A stretch of 64,000 nucleotides of DNA from CAVYXZ01 sp965223835 (GCA_965223835.1 CBDCXQ010000001.1:496001-560000); one strand, 5' to 3'. Shown: positions 9,120 to 19,200, numbered from the stretch's first letter. The notes: generated by a model not told the origin, from the sequence alone. Numbers and translations: made by a program.

Positions 9120-10193
9120 CTATTCCGGGTTGATGCGCAGCCACTCTTCCGCTGGGTTTTGCTGGTCGGGCGGGGGCATAACCTGAAACCAGGTGTTACC
9201 GGGCTGGAGGTAAAACATCTCGTCTTCCAGGGTGCGCAGGCCGATCATATCCTGACGGGTGGGCCGCAGCCAACGCGCCGGGGTATACAGCCCATCGCGG
9301 AACACGACCGCATCGCCCTCGAACCACAGCTTAATCTCAATGCTGTAACTGATGCTGCCCTGCCACTGGCTTTCGATAATATCGGTAAAGGTGTGATCGG
9401 CATAAATGACGACGATGTTGGCGGCGGTGATCTGTTCCCCCGTGTTGGCATCAGCATGGATGCGACCATCGGCAAAACGGTGGTACAAACCGCTGTCCGC
9501 ATCATAGGTCCAGCTTACCCGGGTGGCCCGATAGCGAATGTCAATCTCTTCGGCGTTCCCGGCACTGGCAACCATCGGCGCGGGATCAAACGCCATGCTA
9601 TGCAGGTCGGGTTGGTAATTGGCGCTGTTCGCTGCTGCTAACTCGCCCAGGGCCGCAACGTTCGTGAACATGTTGTGCGGGACGGGGATGTCCTCATCGC
9701 GCCAGTAGTAAGGCCAGCCAAACAACACGCCCTTATATAATTGCTCGGCGAATTCCGACCGATTGAGGCGGTCCTCCACGCCAATACTTGCACCCGAAAA
9801 CGCCAACAGGCTCTGGTACATGGGCATGAGTTCATAGTCAATGAGCCGCGCACTGCGGATTGATCCGACTCGTTCGGGAAGCTGGCCGTAAAAAATGGCC
9901 GAAAAGCGGGTCAGGCCGCCCTCGGCGTAATGCTCGAACACGAGATCAGCAGCGCCGATGCCCGACTGGGGACGGACCAGCGGCGGGGCATTCGAGATTT
10001 TTACCAGAACCGGGTTACGTTCCAGGAAATCCGGGTTCGGCACTTGCAAGCCGGTTAAGGGATTAACGCCAGACGGAAAATCATCGGGACCGACCGGGTA
10101 ATTCTCAATTCTTGTCGGAGCGCTTTCGACAGTATGATGAAAGACAGAGAGCGTCAAACATAACATTATCAGGCGCAGCAGGTGGTGGTGCAT
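9120..10193 (-). CDS. DUF3048 family exported protein (YerB-like)
   Basis: A 357-residue protein with an N-terminal signal sequence and no lipobox cysteine. The conserved DUF3048 core is clear: NPLTG near residue 45, NAPPLVRPQSGIG-DLVFE, then RVGSIRSAR, which is the best-known stretch of the YerB family. The molecular role of the family is not established. The start is taken at the ATG at 10193, with AGAGGG 10 bases upstream; a GTG two codons earlier (10199) is possible but too close to that site. A TATAAT-type -10 box on the minus strand lies about 30 bases upstream. It heads the minus-strand run that ends with the Nudix gene. Confidence 0.85.
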   Translation of the reverse strand: MHHHLLRLIMLCLTLSVFHHTVESAPTRIENYPVGPDDFPSGVNPLTGLQVPNPDFLERNPVLVKISNAPPLVRPQSGIGAADLVFEHYAEGGLTRFSAIFYGQLPERVGSIRSARLIDYELMPMYQSLLAFSGASIGVEDRLNRSEFAEQLYKGVLFGWPYYWRDEDIPVPHNMFTNVAALGELAAANSANYQPDLHSMAFDPAPMVASAGNAEEIDIRYRATRVSWTYDADSGLYHRFADGRIHADANTGEQITAANIVVIYADHTFTDIIESQWQGSISYSIEIKLWFEGDAVVFRDGLYTPARWLRPTRQDMIGLRTLEDEMFYLQPGNTWFQVMPPPDQQNPAEEWLRINPE

Positions 10194-10227
10194 AACCACA
10201 AATCCCTCTATAATGGGCGAGTAGACG

Positions 10228-10256
10228 ATTATACGAGCGTCGTTTGTGAACGCAAT
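10228..10256 (-). promoter_or_regulatory. probable promoter of the DUF3048-led minus-strand operon
   Basis: Read on the minus strand, a perfect TATAAT (complement of 10228-10233) is preceded about 16 bases upstream by TTGCGT. It sits about 35 bases before the DUF3048 start codon, a suitable distance. The -35 box is imperfect. Confidence 0.45.
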
Positions 10257-10263
10257 GCGCGAG

Positions 10264-10292
10264 TTGACTTGAATTTAAGCGCTAGCTATAAT
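10264..10292 (+). promoter_or_regulatory. near-consensus sigma70 promoter of the DUF4388/GTPase operon
   Basis: TTGACT at 10264-10269, a 17-base spacer and a perfect TATAAT at 10287-10292. This is one of the best promoter matches in the window and points at the DUF4388 gene starting 78 bases downstream. With the minus-strand promoter next to it, the gap 10194-10369 is a divergent promoter region. Confidence 0.75.
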
Positions 10293-10369
10293 CGACTTAT
10301 TGTTGATGCACCATAGATCCGCGATTATATTGGGGCCAACCCAACCTTTGGCTGCGGAGGAGCTTCTAA

Positions 10370-11242
10370 ATGCCGCTACAGGGCAACATTCGAGATTTTA
10401 GCACGACGCAGTTGCTCAATCTCATTAATCTCGCCCGCAAAACTGGAACCCTGACCATCTTCGAAGCGGTCAAAACGGGCGAAAAAGATGCGATGGGCAA
10501 GGAAAAAATGGCGCCGGGCAGTGCCCGAGCGAGTGTCTCGTTTAGCACTGGCAAGCTGATCTTTGCGTCGTTAGATTCGCAGGATGGTAATCTGGTTTCG
10601 GTTTTGAACAAAGCCGGCAAACTCACCGATGAACAAGCCCGGATCATTCGAGAGCGAGCCAAAAATACAACTGATAAAGCCCTGGCGATGTTGTTGATTA
10701 ACGCCAATTATGTTTCGCAGACGGATATTGTCACCAGCATCAAACAGCATACGCTGGATGTAGTGTATAACTTGCTCACCTGGGGTGATGGACCCTTCCG
10801 CTTTGATGATGGTCAGATGCCCAATAAAGAGCGTATTCTGGTTCCCATTGATCTCGAAAACGTTATCATCGAAGGATCGCGGCGCATCAAAGAGGCGGAG
10901 AAACTCTCCGATCATCTCCCTAACCTCGACTTTGCGTTGAAGTTTCCTCAGAATCCCAAAGAAAAATTTAAGGGGATACATCTGAGTGTGGAAGAATGGC
11001 GGGTGGTCTCGTTCGTCAACCCCAAGAATTCCATTCGTCAGATTGCTAAAGCCAACAACATGTCCGACATGGAAATCCGCCGGATTGTGTATGGTCTGGA
11101 ACAAGCCGGGCTGGTGGAATTGGTCAAGCCACCGGGTATGGAAGCGCCCGCTGGGACGCGTCGCCCCAAGCAGGAACGGCGCGCACCCCAGGTGCAAAAG
11201 ACCGTCGTCAACAAGCTGATCGACAAGATCAGGTCTATCTAG
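10370..11242 (+). CDS. DUF4388 (PATAN) domain protein
   Basis: A 290-residue soluble protein. The N-terminus (GNIRDFSTTQLLNLINLARKTGTL) is the hallmark of DUF4388/PATAN, found in response-regulator-like and gliding-motility-linked proteins of Myxococcota, Cyanobacteria, Chloroflexota and Deinococcota. A winged-helix-like segment near residues 205-245 (SVEEWRVVSFVNPKNSIRQI, then EIRRIVYGLEQAGLV) suggests a small helical regulatory module. The start has GGAGGAGC 8 bases upstream. The next gene is an MglA-like GTPase; this pairing is typical of PATAN proteins and suggests a regulator-GTPase module. Confidence 0.88.
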   Translation: MPLQGNIRDFSTTQLLNLINLARKTGTLTIFEAVKTGEKDAMGKEKMAPGSARASVSFSTGKLIFASLDSQDGNLVSVLNKAGKLTDEQARIIRERAKNTTDKALAMLLINANYVSQTDIVTSIKQHTLDVVYNLLTWGDGPFRFDDGQMPNKERILVPIDLENVIIEGSRRIKEAEKLSDHLPNLDFALKFPQNPKEKFKGIHLSVEEWRVVSFVNPKNSIRQIAKANNMSDMEIRRIVYGLEQAGLVELVKPPGMEAPAGTRRPKQERRAPQVQKTVVNKLIDKIRSI

Positions 11243-11288
11243 CAGCCGTTGTCCACTAGGGACGTTGTACTGGAAAAGCGGGTACGTT

Positions 11289-11825
11289 ATGCAAACTGTC
11301 AAAATGGTTATCACCGGGCCGTTCAGTTCGGGCAAGACGGAATTTATCCGTTCGATCAGTGAGATCGAAGTGGTTTCGACAGAGCGCGGCATTACGCCTG
11401 ATACCGCCGAGTCCCAACAAAAAGACAATACCACGGTCGCGATGGACTTTGGTCGCATCACGGTTGATGATGACCTGGTGCTGTACTTGTTTGGCACGCC
11501 GGGCCAGCGCCGGTTCGACTTCATGTGGGAGATTCTGGCCGAAGGCATGCTGGGATTCGTTGTTATGGTGGACAGTGCCAAGCCAGAGACCTTCCGCGAG
11601 GCCAAGAGCATTCTGGAAACGTTTCGGGCCTATGCCAACACCCCCTATGTCGTGGCCGCCAATAAACAGGATCACCCGGATGCCTGGGAAGCAGAGGACC
11701 TGCGCATCGCGTTGCGCATAGAGGAAAATGTGAAGCTGCTCCCCTGTATTGCGAAAGATAAGGAAAGCGTCAAAAACGTTTTGCTGGAGTTGTTGTACTC
11801 GATTCTCGAGGAAATGGAAGGCTAG
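11289..11825 (+). CDS. small Ras-like GTPase (MglA/SRPRB-like)
   Basis: A 178-residue GTP-binding switch. The P-loop GPFSSGKT is at residues 10-17, the G3 motif carries GTPGQ at 69-73 (Thr in place of the DxxGQ Asp, as in several bacterial MglA-type proteins), and NKQD is at 125-128. The ATG at 11289 is chosen because the P-loop then sits at the usual distance; an upstream in-frame TTG at 11265 is unlikely. In MglA systems such GTPases set cell polarity or gate effectors; here the partner is presumably the adjacent DUF4388 protein, with no roadblock protein visible in the window. Confidence 0.88.
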   Translation: MQTVKMVITGPFSSGKTEFIRSISEIEVVSTERGITPDTAESQQKDNTTVAMDFGRITVDDDLVLYLFGTPGQRRFDFMWEILAEGMLGFVVMVDSAKPETFREAKSILETFRAYANTPYVVAANKQDHPDAWEAEDLRIALRIEENVKLLPCIAKDKESVKNVLLELLYSILEEMEG

Positions 11826-11878
11826 AGCCGCGACGTCGGCTACTGCGCATCGTGCCAATACACAGGGACTAAAAGACG

Positions 11879-12688
11879 GTGGCAACACTGGTTACCGAGC
11901 AGGGTATTGTCCATTATGAAGCACATGGTCGTGGACGCCCTGTTCTTTTATTACATGGTTGGCTCGGCTCCTGGGCGTTGTGGCACAGTACCATCCTTGA
12001 ACTGGGGAAAGAGTTTCGAACCTACGCCCTAGATTTCTGGGGTTTTGGCGAATCTGGCGACCAGAGTGACGATTTCTCAGTTGATAATTTCGTGATGCTC
12101 GTCAGCCAGTTTATGGATCGTCTGGGGATTCCCAAAGCGCCGCTGGTGGGGCATTCGCTGGGGGGCACAGTGTCGCTGGGGACCGCGATTCGGGACCCGG
12201 AAAAGGTGGTCAAGGTGATCGTGGTTGGCTCCCCAATTCAGGGTACATCACTGAGTCTGTTGCTGAAGTTGGCGAGTTTCGATGGTTGGATAAACCTCTC
12301 ACAGCAATTGCCGCTCCTCTTCTCAGTTTTTATGCGCGGGTTCCGGGTGTTTATGGGGGGGTACTCGCATTTTCTGGCAAAGGATGGGCGGGCACTGGGT
12401 AAGATGATTACGGCTGACCTGGAAGGCCTGACCGGCGGGGCGTTTTTTGAGAGCATCGGCACGCTGCGTCGAACCGACTTGCGTCCGCGCATGGGCGAAT
12501 TGCGGATGCCGATCCTGGGGGTGTATGGCCCTAAAGACATGATCGTTCATCCCAATCAGGCTAAACTCCTCAAAGCAACGGCACCGCACAGTCAGATCGC
12601 GTGGTTTGAGCAATCGGGGCATTTTCCGATGATGGACGAACCCACCCGGTTCTACGCGACGGTGCGCGACTTTTTGAATAACGGTTAG
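11879..12688 (+). CDS. alpha/beta hydrolase 1 (intact triad)
   Basis: A 269-residue alpha/beta hydrolase. The oxyanion segment LLHGW is near residue 24, the nucleophile elbow GHSLGG puts Ser at residue 93, Asp220 lies in GPKDM, and His248 lies in SGHFP, so the triad is complete. The start is a GTG. A cap of about 90 residues between positions 130 and 215 would set the substrate, which is unknown. It lies 53 bases after the GTPase and 8 bases before the beta-helix gene, in the same operon. A close paralogue lies at 24877-25896 and differs at the same nucleophile position. Confidence 0.9.
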   Translation: MATLVTEQGIVHYEAHGRGRPVLLLHGWLGSWALWHSTILELGKEFRTYALDFWGFGESGDQSDDFSVDNFVMLVSQFMDRLGIPKAPLVGHSLGGTVSLGTAIRDPEKVVKVIVVGSPIQGTSLSLLLKLASFDGWINLSQQLPLLFSVFMRGFRVFMGGYSHFLAKDGRALGKMITADLEGLTGGAFFESIGTLRRTDLRPRMGELRMPILGVYGPKDMIVHPNQAKLLKATAPHSQIAWFEQSGHFPMMDEPTRFYATVRDFLNNG

Positions 12689-12696
12689 CGAACGGC

Positions 12697-14022
12697 ATGA
12701 GCAAGCAAATAACGCGCTACGTAATTGAAGATCGGCGGCATGTTCCACCCTTCAATGAGCCTGCCAGCCAACTGACCATTGGCCTTAAAGAACTCAAAAT
12801 TCACCACGAAGACCTGTTCACTGCACACTATCCGCAGGGCATGGCGCTGGGCGTGTCCCTGGAAAAACGAGCGGATATTGAATCGATCACCGGTCCGGCT
12901 ATCGTTTATCGCGATAACTTGTGGTTCGATGACGAATTTTTGACCACTTTTCTGGAGGAAGCCCGGCGGCGAAAAGGGGCCTGTCGGGCCGCCTTTCGGG
13001 CCGATGACCCGGCGTTTAAGACCTATACGCTGCCATTGTCAACCGTGTTTGAAACCGACCCGAATGACCCGGCTATTCGATTAGTGGATCTGTGGTATCT
13101 CCCCAGGGGGTATAGCCGACAGGTTGAAGCTATCGTGATTGCCAGTGATGCTCAAGAGAAGGGTTTTTATAGCGTCCCGGACTTTATGACGATGGAACAG
13201 GGTGACCTGACCCATTATCTACCGGGGCGGGCACTGCTGGCGATTGAATCGTGGGTTCATGTTTACGTCGCGTCGGTGATCTTCGGTAATTTTACGCGAG
13301 CGAGTCGGTTTGATGACCGGGTGGCGCAGCACAACTTCTTCTCACTCAAGCTGTTGTGGCACGCGATCATAGAAATGAAACAGGTGCTCAGCACATCGGC
13401 AGTCGTCAAGGTGGGGCGCGGGACGGTGATTCACCCAACTGCTGTGATTACCGGCCCGGCGGAAATCGGCGAAAATTGCACGATTGGCCCCGGTGTCATG
13501 ATCGACAACTGCACCATTGGTAACAATGTAACGGTGGATGATGGGTGTGTACTCATGATGAGCACCGTTGCTGACGGCTGCTTCCTGCCTTTTCGCACCG
13601 CTCTGTACCTGACCTCGGTTATGGAGAATACAATTATCGCGCAAAATACCTGTTTGCAGATGTGTGCGATTGGCCGCCGTAGCTTCATTGGTGCCGGTAA
13701 TACGTTCACTGATTTTAATCTGATTGAGCAGAAGCCGATGAAGGCCATGAACATTGATGGCGATCTGGAACTGGTTGGTCAAATCGTGCTGGGCAGTGGG
13801 GTTGGACATAATGTGCGGATTGGGTCAGGGGTTGTGGTTTATCCAGGGCGCATGATTGAATCCGATGTGGTGATCGTCGCATCCCCTGACCGCCAGGTCA
13901 TCATGCGTAACATCACGTATGAGGAGAGTGACCATCACAGCTATATGCAACCTGGTCAAGAACACCCTCGCTTCTATCCCCGTGACCGTGAAGATGCAGT
14001 GATAGCTGAAGACAAGTGGTAG
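12697..14022 (+). CDS. left-handed beta-helix (hexapeptide repeat) transferase-like protein
   Basis: A 441-residue protein. Residues about 235-395 are hexapeptide repeats (for example VIHPTAVITGPAEIGENCTI) that form a left-handed beta helix, the fold of acyltransferases such as LpxA, gamma-carbonic anhydrases and nucleotidyltransferase-linked acetyltransferases. The first 230 residues are a separate domain I do not recognise. Inference from context: its stop overlaps the start of an acyl-ACP-reductase-like gene by 7 bases and a hydrolase precedes it, so an acyl-group substrate is plausible. No catalytic residue can be named with confidence. Confidence 0.8.
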   Translation: MSKQITRYVIEDRRHVPPFNEPASQLTIGLKELKIHHEDLFTAHYPQGMALGVSLEKRADIESITGPAIVYRDNLWFDDEFLTTFLEEARRRKGACRAAFRADDPAFKTYTLPLSTVFETDPNDPAIRLVDLWYLPRGYSRQVEAIVIASDAQEKGFYSVPDFMTMEQGDLTHYLPGRALLAIESWVHVYVASVIFGNFTRASRFDDRVAQHNFFSLKLLWHAIIEMKQVLSTSAVVKVGRGTVIHPTAVITGPAEIGENCTIGPGVMIDNCTIGNNVTVDDGCVLMMSTVADGCFLPFRTALYLTSVMENTIIAQNTCLQMCAIGRRSFIGAGNTFTDFNLIEQKPMKAMNIDGDLELVGQIVLGSGVGHNVRIGSGVVVYPGRMIESDVVIVASPDRQVIMRNITYEESDHHSYMQPGQEHPRFYPRDREDAVIAEDKW

Positions 14023-15122
14023 TGGACGATACGTTCGCCTTTATCATTCATCCCGTTCAGATCAAAAAAGATGCGGCCCGCAAAGTGCCCATCGCGAAAT
14101 ATCTGTCCGAAGGGCAGATCAACTACCTCTCACGCTATTTTCCGCCGTTGTATATCTCCGAAGTTAGCGGCATTCGTTCCGCTGCGACCGGGCGTGAACT
14201 CCGGGGCTGGTTGCTGGCGGTGCCGTTCACGCCGCCGACAATGCTGGCGCTGCCGGTTGAGACGGTTTATCGCAAGATCGTTGCCACCGGACGCAAAGCG
14301 GAGAAGCTGGGGGCGCGTATTCTGGGATTAGGGGCCTATACATCGGTTGTCGGTGATGCCGGACAGACAATTGCTCATCGGTTGGATGTTCCGGTGACGA
14401 ATGGTGACAGTTATACCGTTGTCATCGCGGTGGAAGCCATTCGCGCAGCAGCCCATACGATGGGCATTGCCCTGGCAGGGGCGAAGGTCGGGGTGGTTGG
14501 TGCCACCGGTACAATCGGCAAAACCTGTGCGCAGATGTTGGCCGCTGATTGCGCGGAACTGGTGCTGGTTGGGCGGCGACAAACAGCGCTTGATCGAGTG
14601 TCTGAATTATGTGCCGGGCGCGGGGCGCAGGTCCAAACCAGTGTTGACATGACCGCCATTTATGATGCGGATTTGATTTTGACAGTGACCAGCGCGGTCC
14701 ATGCGGTGATCGAACCGCGCCATCTGAAACCCGGCGCTGTGGTCTGTGATGTCGCGCGTCCCCGTGATGTCTCTGGCAAAGTGGCTGCCGAGCGCGATGA
14801 TGTCCTGGTCATTGAGGGTGGTATGGTGGCAGTACCCGGTCCGGTCAACTTTAATTTTGATTTCGGTTTCCCAGCGGGCAAAGCCTATGCCTGTATGGCG
14901 GAAACGATGGCATTGGCACTGGAAGGCCGTTACGAGGATTATACGGTGACGAAAGACGTTGCACTGGAACAGGCCTTTGAAATCGGTGCGATCGCGGCGC
15001 GGCATGGTTTTCGGTTAGCGGGCTTTCGTAGCTTTGGTCATGAAGTCACCCCCGAAACGATTGATCGGGTTCGGGAAAAAGCCATTTGCAATCGGCGTTT
15101 TTGGTCACCGCAAAGTTTGTAA
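14016..15122 (+). CDS. acyl-ACP-reductase-like dehydrogenase (AAR/COG5322 type)
   Basis: A 368-residue NAD(P)-binding protein resembling the long-chain acyl-ACP reductase that makes fatty aldehydes for cyanobacterial alkane synthesis. Visible matches are GLGAYTSVVG followed by VTNGDSYT, the dinucleotide loop VGATGTIG, and AYACMAET, which aligns with the FACFAES segment holding the acyl-accepting cysteine of the cyanobacterial enzyme; here it is Cys293. These similarities are recalled, not computed. The start is GTG 14016 or GTG 14022, both overlapping or touching the preceding stop, which implies translational coupling. No aldehyde-deformylating oxygenase is in the window, so any aldehyde would have another fate. 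It could also act on another acyl donor. Confidence 0.75.
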   Translation: MVVDDTFAFIIHPVQIKKDAARKVPIAKYLSEGQINYLSRYFPPLYISEVSGIRSAATGRELRGWLLAVPFTPPTMLALPVETVYRKIVATGRKAEKLGARILGLGAYTSVVGDAGQTIAHRLDVPVTNGDSYTVVIAVEAIRAAAHTMGIALAGAKVGVVGATGTIGKTCAQMLAADCAELVLVGRRQTALDRVSELCAGRGAQVQTSVDMTAIYDADLILTVTSAVHAVIEPRHLKPGAVVCDVARPRDVSGKVAAERDDVLVIEGGMVAVPGPVNFNFDFGFPAGKAYACMAETMALALEGRYEDYTVTKDVALEQAFEIGAIAARHGFRLAGFRSFGHEVTPETIDRVREKAICNRRFWSPQSL

Positions 15123-15173
15123 TTTCCACCCAAAAACCGACATTGTTTATCCATTAAGCGGACTATATCGCGT

Positions 15174-15237
15174 ATACTTGAAGTATTGTTAGTATGCGGG
15201 TAGGGTTTGTGCAGATTTTGTTACTATAGTGTATAGT
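15174..15237. promoter_or_regulatory. two short palindromes upstream of the REC-GGDEF gene
   Basis: The 167-base gap before the regulator gene holds ATACTT-G-AAGTAT (15174-15186) and ACTATA-GTG-TATAGT (15223-15237), each a perfect inverted repeat. The second overlaps TATAGT sequences that could act as a -10 box. They may be operator sites; no family of regulator can be assigned. Confidence 0.4.
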
Positions 15238-15289
15238 TGAACTTGAGCGATGATGATAACACCCTGGATAAGATTGATGAGGGGCCACG

Positions 15290-16219
15290 ATGAATAAAGG
15301 TCGAATTCTGGTCGTTGAAGACGACTTCGATATTTCCAACATGTTGCGCATTTATTTTACGGGCCAGGGATATGAGGTTCAAGTGGCACCGCGGGGTGGC
15401 GATGCACTCACCATGACTCGTAAGGAACTGCCCAACCTGATCGTGCTGGACATTATGCTGCCCGATATGAACGGTTATGATGTGTGCCGCGAACTGCGCG
15501 GGACGACTCGTACCAGCCATATCCCCATTATTTTTCTCACCCAAAAAGATGAGCGCAGCGACAAAATCGCCGGGCTGGAACTGGGCGCGGACGATTATAT
15601 TACCAAACCGTTTGACATCGAAGAGTTGAAACTGCGCGTGCAAAACTCTATTAACGCTTCTGATCGCAGTAAAGTCATTGATGGTGTATCAGGCTTGCCT
15701 ACAGGCAAACTCATTGAGGAACATCTACGGCAGTTGATGCGTAGCGAGAAATCATGGACCTATATCGACTTCAAAATAAACAACTTCAGCGATTTTTCCG
15801 AGGTGTATGGCTTTGTCGCGGGGGACGATGTGATTCGTTTCGTGGCGCTGGTGATGAATGAAGTAGCGGAGGAATTCGGATCGACCGATGACTTTCTCGG
15901 ACATCCAGGACGCGATAACTTTGTCTTGATTAGCCATTCGCCCCAGGCGGAAACGATACGTGACCAGATCGTGGCCCGTTTTAACGACGAGGTGAAGCAA
16001 CACTATTCGTTTATTGATCGCGAACGAGCGTATATCCTGGTGCCCGATGACGATGATGGTGAACGGCAGGCCCCCTTAATGACGATGGCGGCGGGGGTTG
16101 TTTCGACGGAAACGCATCAATTCTCCGACATTCGTGAAATTACCGAACTGGCAGCCGAAAATCGCCGTCGGGGTTTCAGTGGTGAAGATACAGGGTCAAA
16201 AATATTGACCGAATGGTAA
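15290..16219 (+). CDS. response regulator, REC plus degenerate GGDEF-like domain
   Basis: A 309-residue regulator. The receiver domain (residues 1-122) has the acidic pocket E10-D11-D12, phosphoacceptor D54 in LDIMLPD and the TKPF lysine. The C-terminal domain (about 130-300) follows diguanylate cyclase layout, but the signature reads GRDNF near residues 206-210 instead of GG(D/E)EF, so cyclase activity is unlikely; it may bind nucleotide or a partner. The gene ends 7 bases before the giant histidine kinase gene, which probably phosphorylates it or shares its pathway. Confidence 0.88.
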   Translation: MNKGRILVVEDDFDISNMLRIYFTGQGYEVQVAPRGGDALTMTRKELPNLIVLDIMLPDMNGYDVCRELRGTTRTSHIPIIFLTQKDERSDKIAGLELGADDYITKPFDIEELKLRVQNSINASDRSKVIDGVSGLPTGKLIEEHLRQLMRSEKSWTYIDFKINNFSDFSEVYGFVAGDDVIRFVALVMNEVAEEFGSTDDFLGHPGRDNFVLISHSPQAETIRDQIVARFNDEVKQHYSFIDRERAYILVPDDDDGERQAPLMTMAAGVVSTETHQFSDIREITELAAENRRRGFSGEDTGSKILTEW

Positions 16220-16226
16220 ATATAAT

Positions 16227-19200
16227 ATGACTGAACTGGCAGTCTTGCTATTTCTGGGTGGATTCGTCATCTTCGCCTGGCTGTTCCTGTGGTTGCGCCA
16301 GCGGCAAAACCTGGGCACGCAGCCAGCAATGGAGCAGATGCTGCAAGAAATTCCAGCGGCATCCAGCGAAGACGCAGTACTGGTTTCCAGGGAACACGGT
16401 CAACTGATTTATATTAATGACCGGGCGCGGCGCTGGCTGGGCATGAACGGCACGTTGCCGAACCTGGAATATGTCGCTGACCTGACGCAACCCGCCGACA
16501 ACTTCCTCGAATTATTTGCCGACGAACATCAATCATCGTTCCAACTGGGGCCGCGCTGGGTTGAAGCTTCCTCACATCGCATTCCGGCAGGCGCTGAGAT
16601 GCGCACGGTGGTCGTGATGCGTGAATTGGGCACAGCGACGTCGAACCCCGAAGCGCTGGATTTGTCCCAGGCCATCGGTGTGATTAATCGAATTGGCGAT
16701 CTGGTAAATGCCAGCCAGAGCGTCGAGCAGGTCTTGCAGGCACTGCTGTCGATTGTCAATCAAACGGTCCCAGCGGATGCGGGTGAAATCTGCCTGTGGG
16801 ATGCGGACCAGAAGGTGTTATATCCGCGCGGTTGGATGGGCGATTCGACTTACGTCTTGCGGCTGGCAGAAGCTGGTGGCGTGTACCAACCCGGCGAAGG
16901 GATCACGGGCTGGATTGCCCAGAATCATCGCCCCGTCCTGTCAGTCGATTTACAGGATCAATCGGCGATTTTGCCCAAATTAAGCGACAATATTTACCAG
17001 AGTTTCGTGGGTGTGCCGTTGCTCCTCGGTGAGCGGTTTCTGGGGACATTTGAACTGGCGGCGGTAGAATCGGGCGCGTTTAGTGCGAAAGATCTGGCCC
17101 TGTTGCAAGCGATCAGCAAACAGCTTGCCATCTCGATTCACAATGCTGAATTGTATACCCGGCAAGCGCAACATATTGATGATATGTCCAACCTGCAAGC
17201 AGTGATGCAGGAGGCGGATGCAAGCACCTATGTCCATGATATATATCAGGGATTGCACGAACGTTTAGCCCGTCTGGTTGGTGCCGATATGTGCGGCATC
17301 TTGCTCTATGATGACCATAAGCAAGTCCTGATACCGCAACTTCCTTTCTATGGCGTCCCCGACCAGATTACCCGCCAGTATCAGATTCCCATTCCGCTGG
17401 GCAGCCCACAGCGTGTGATCTGGGAAAATCAGCAATATTGGCTTTCCAATGATGTCACGGATGAACCCTTAATCGAAGAATTGGGGTTGGATGCCCTGGT
17501 CAACGCGACTGGCGTTTACAACACGGCCTTGATGCCGCTGGTCATTGGCGATCAGCGCATTGGCATTATTCAGGCCAGCAACAAAGGCACTGAAGGCGGT
17601 TTCACGCTGCGAGATATGCAGAACCTGCGCGTGCTGGCGGCTCAGGCGGCGATTGTGGTTGAAAATACGCGGATGTACAGCCGTGAACAGACCCATGAGA
17701 CTGAACTGTTGGGCCTGAAAGAAATCACGCAGGCGATCAGTGCGTTTAGTAATGAAGACGATTTGTTTGCCGAAGTTAATGAACGCATTGCTCAGCTTAT
17801 GCAGATCGAGATGTGCGGTATTCTGCTGCATGAGGAGGCCACCAACCGTCTGGTAGCACGTCCGCCCTTCTATGGGGTGCCCAATGAATTGATCGAACAT
17901 TATTCGATTCCGCTGCAAGTTGGCACCAGCGTTGAGGCGATCTGGCGGGAAGAAGAAGCCTGGTACACCAATTCGGTTCGTTCCGACCGGGTGGTCATTG
18001 AAGCCGGGTTGGAAGCACTCGCCGAAGTAATCGGTGTGGAACAGACGATGCTCGTGCCCTTGTCGATTGGTGGGCGGCGTCTGGGAGTGGTGCAGGCGTC
18101 TAACCACATCAATCGCGAACCATTCACCGATGATGATATACGTCTTATCACCATTTTTGCGACACAAGCGGCAGCGATTATCGAGAACGCCCGTCTCTAT
18201 CGTGATCTGGAAAGCCGGGCTTCAGAATCTGAGAGTCTGCGGCGTATCGCAGAATTGGCCGGTGGGATTCTGACAACTGACGAACCACTAACACCGGTAT
18301 TGGCCGAAATCTCGCAGGTGACGGCCAGTCCGATTGTTTTCGTCAATGTCTTGAACGATATTGAAAACACGCTGGTAACGCATCCGCGCTATATGCATGG
18401 ACTGGAACTGGGGGCGGCCATTGTGCAGCCGGTGCGGCGCGATCAGGATGAAACGCAAGTCGCGGTCTCGCGCCGCCCTTACTTGAATAATGCACTCACG
18501 CCTGATGATGCCATTGGGCAATGTTATCATCAGCTACAAGAACGTATTCCCATTGACCGCCTGTTAATCGTGCCGTTGGTCGTGGCGGAACGGAGCCTGG
18601 GCGAATTGGGAATCGCCAATCGGGTTGACCAGCCCTATGGTGATGCGGACCAGGCCTTATTAGCGGCGGTTGGCCTGCAAGTGGCGAGTATGCTCGACCG
18701 CGTGGGGCAGTACCAGTCTGCCGGGCAAAATCTCAATCGCCGTAATCTTGAGCTGGATGCCATCTCACGGGTCAGCAACGAACTGACCCTGACGCTGGAA
18801 ATTGATGCGATCTTAAACGTAATCTGCGAAGAAGCGGTTAAGGCTACCGGTGCCGATGATGGGACGGTGGCGCTCCTGAAAATGGCTGACCGATGGTCAG
18901 ATGTCGATCAACCCGAAATTGAACGGCGGCTGGGCGGTCATGGGATTGACGCCCTCGCACCGATTGAACGGGCTGCAGTTGATACCGGTGTCCATTTAAT
19001 CAATGATTACAGCACCCATCATCTGGAAGCCCAACCGCATGATGCCCGCTCGGCGCTGGCGGCGGCGTTCCAGTACGAAGATCAAGTGGTGGGCGTTATT
19101 CATTTGTATCACCGCCAACCCCACAATTTTGATGAACGTGAAGTTGAGTTTATCCAGACGTTAGCGGCGAAAGCGGCACTGGGCTATGGCAACTATGTTC

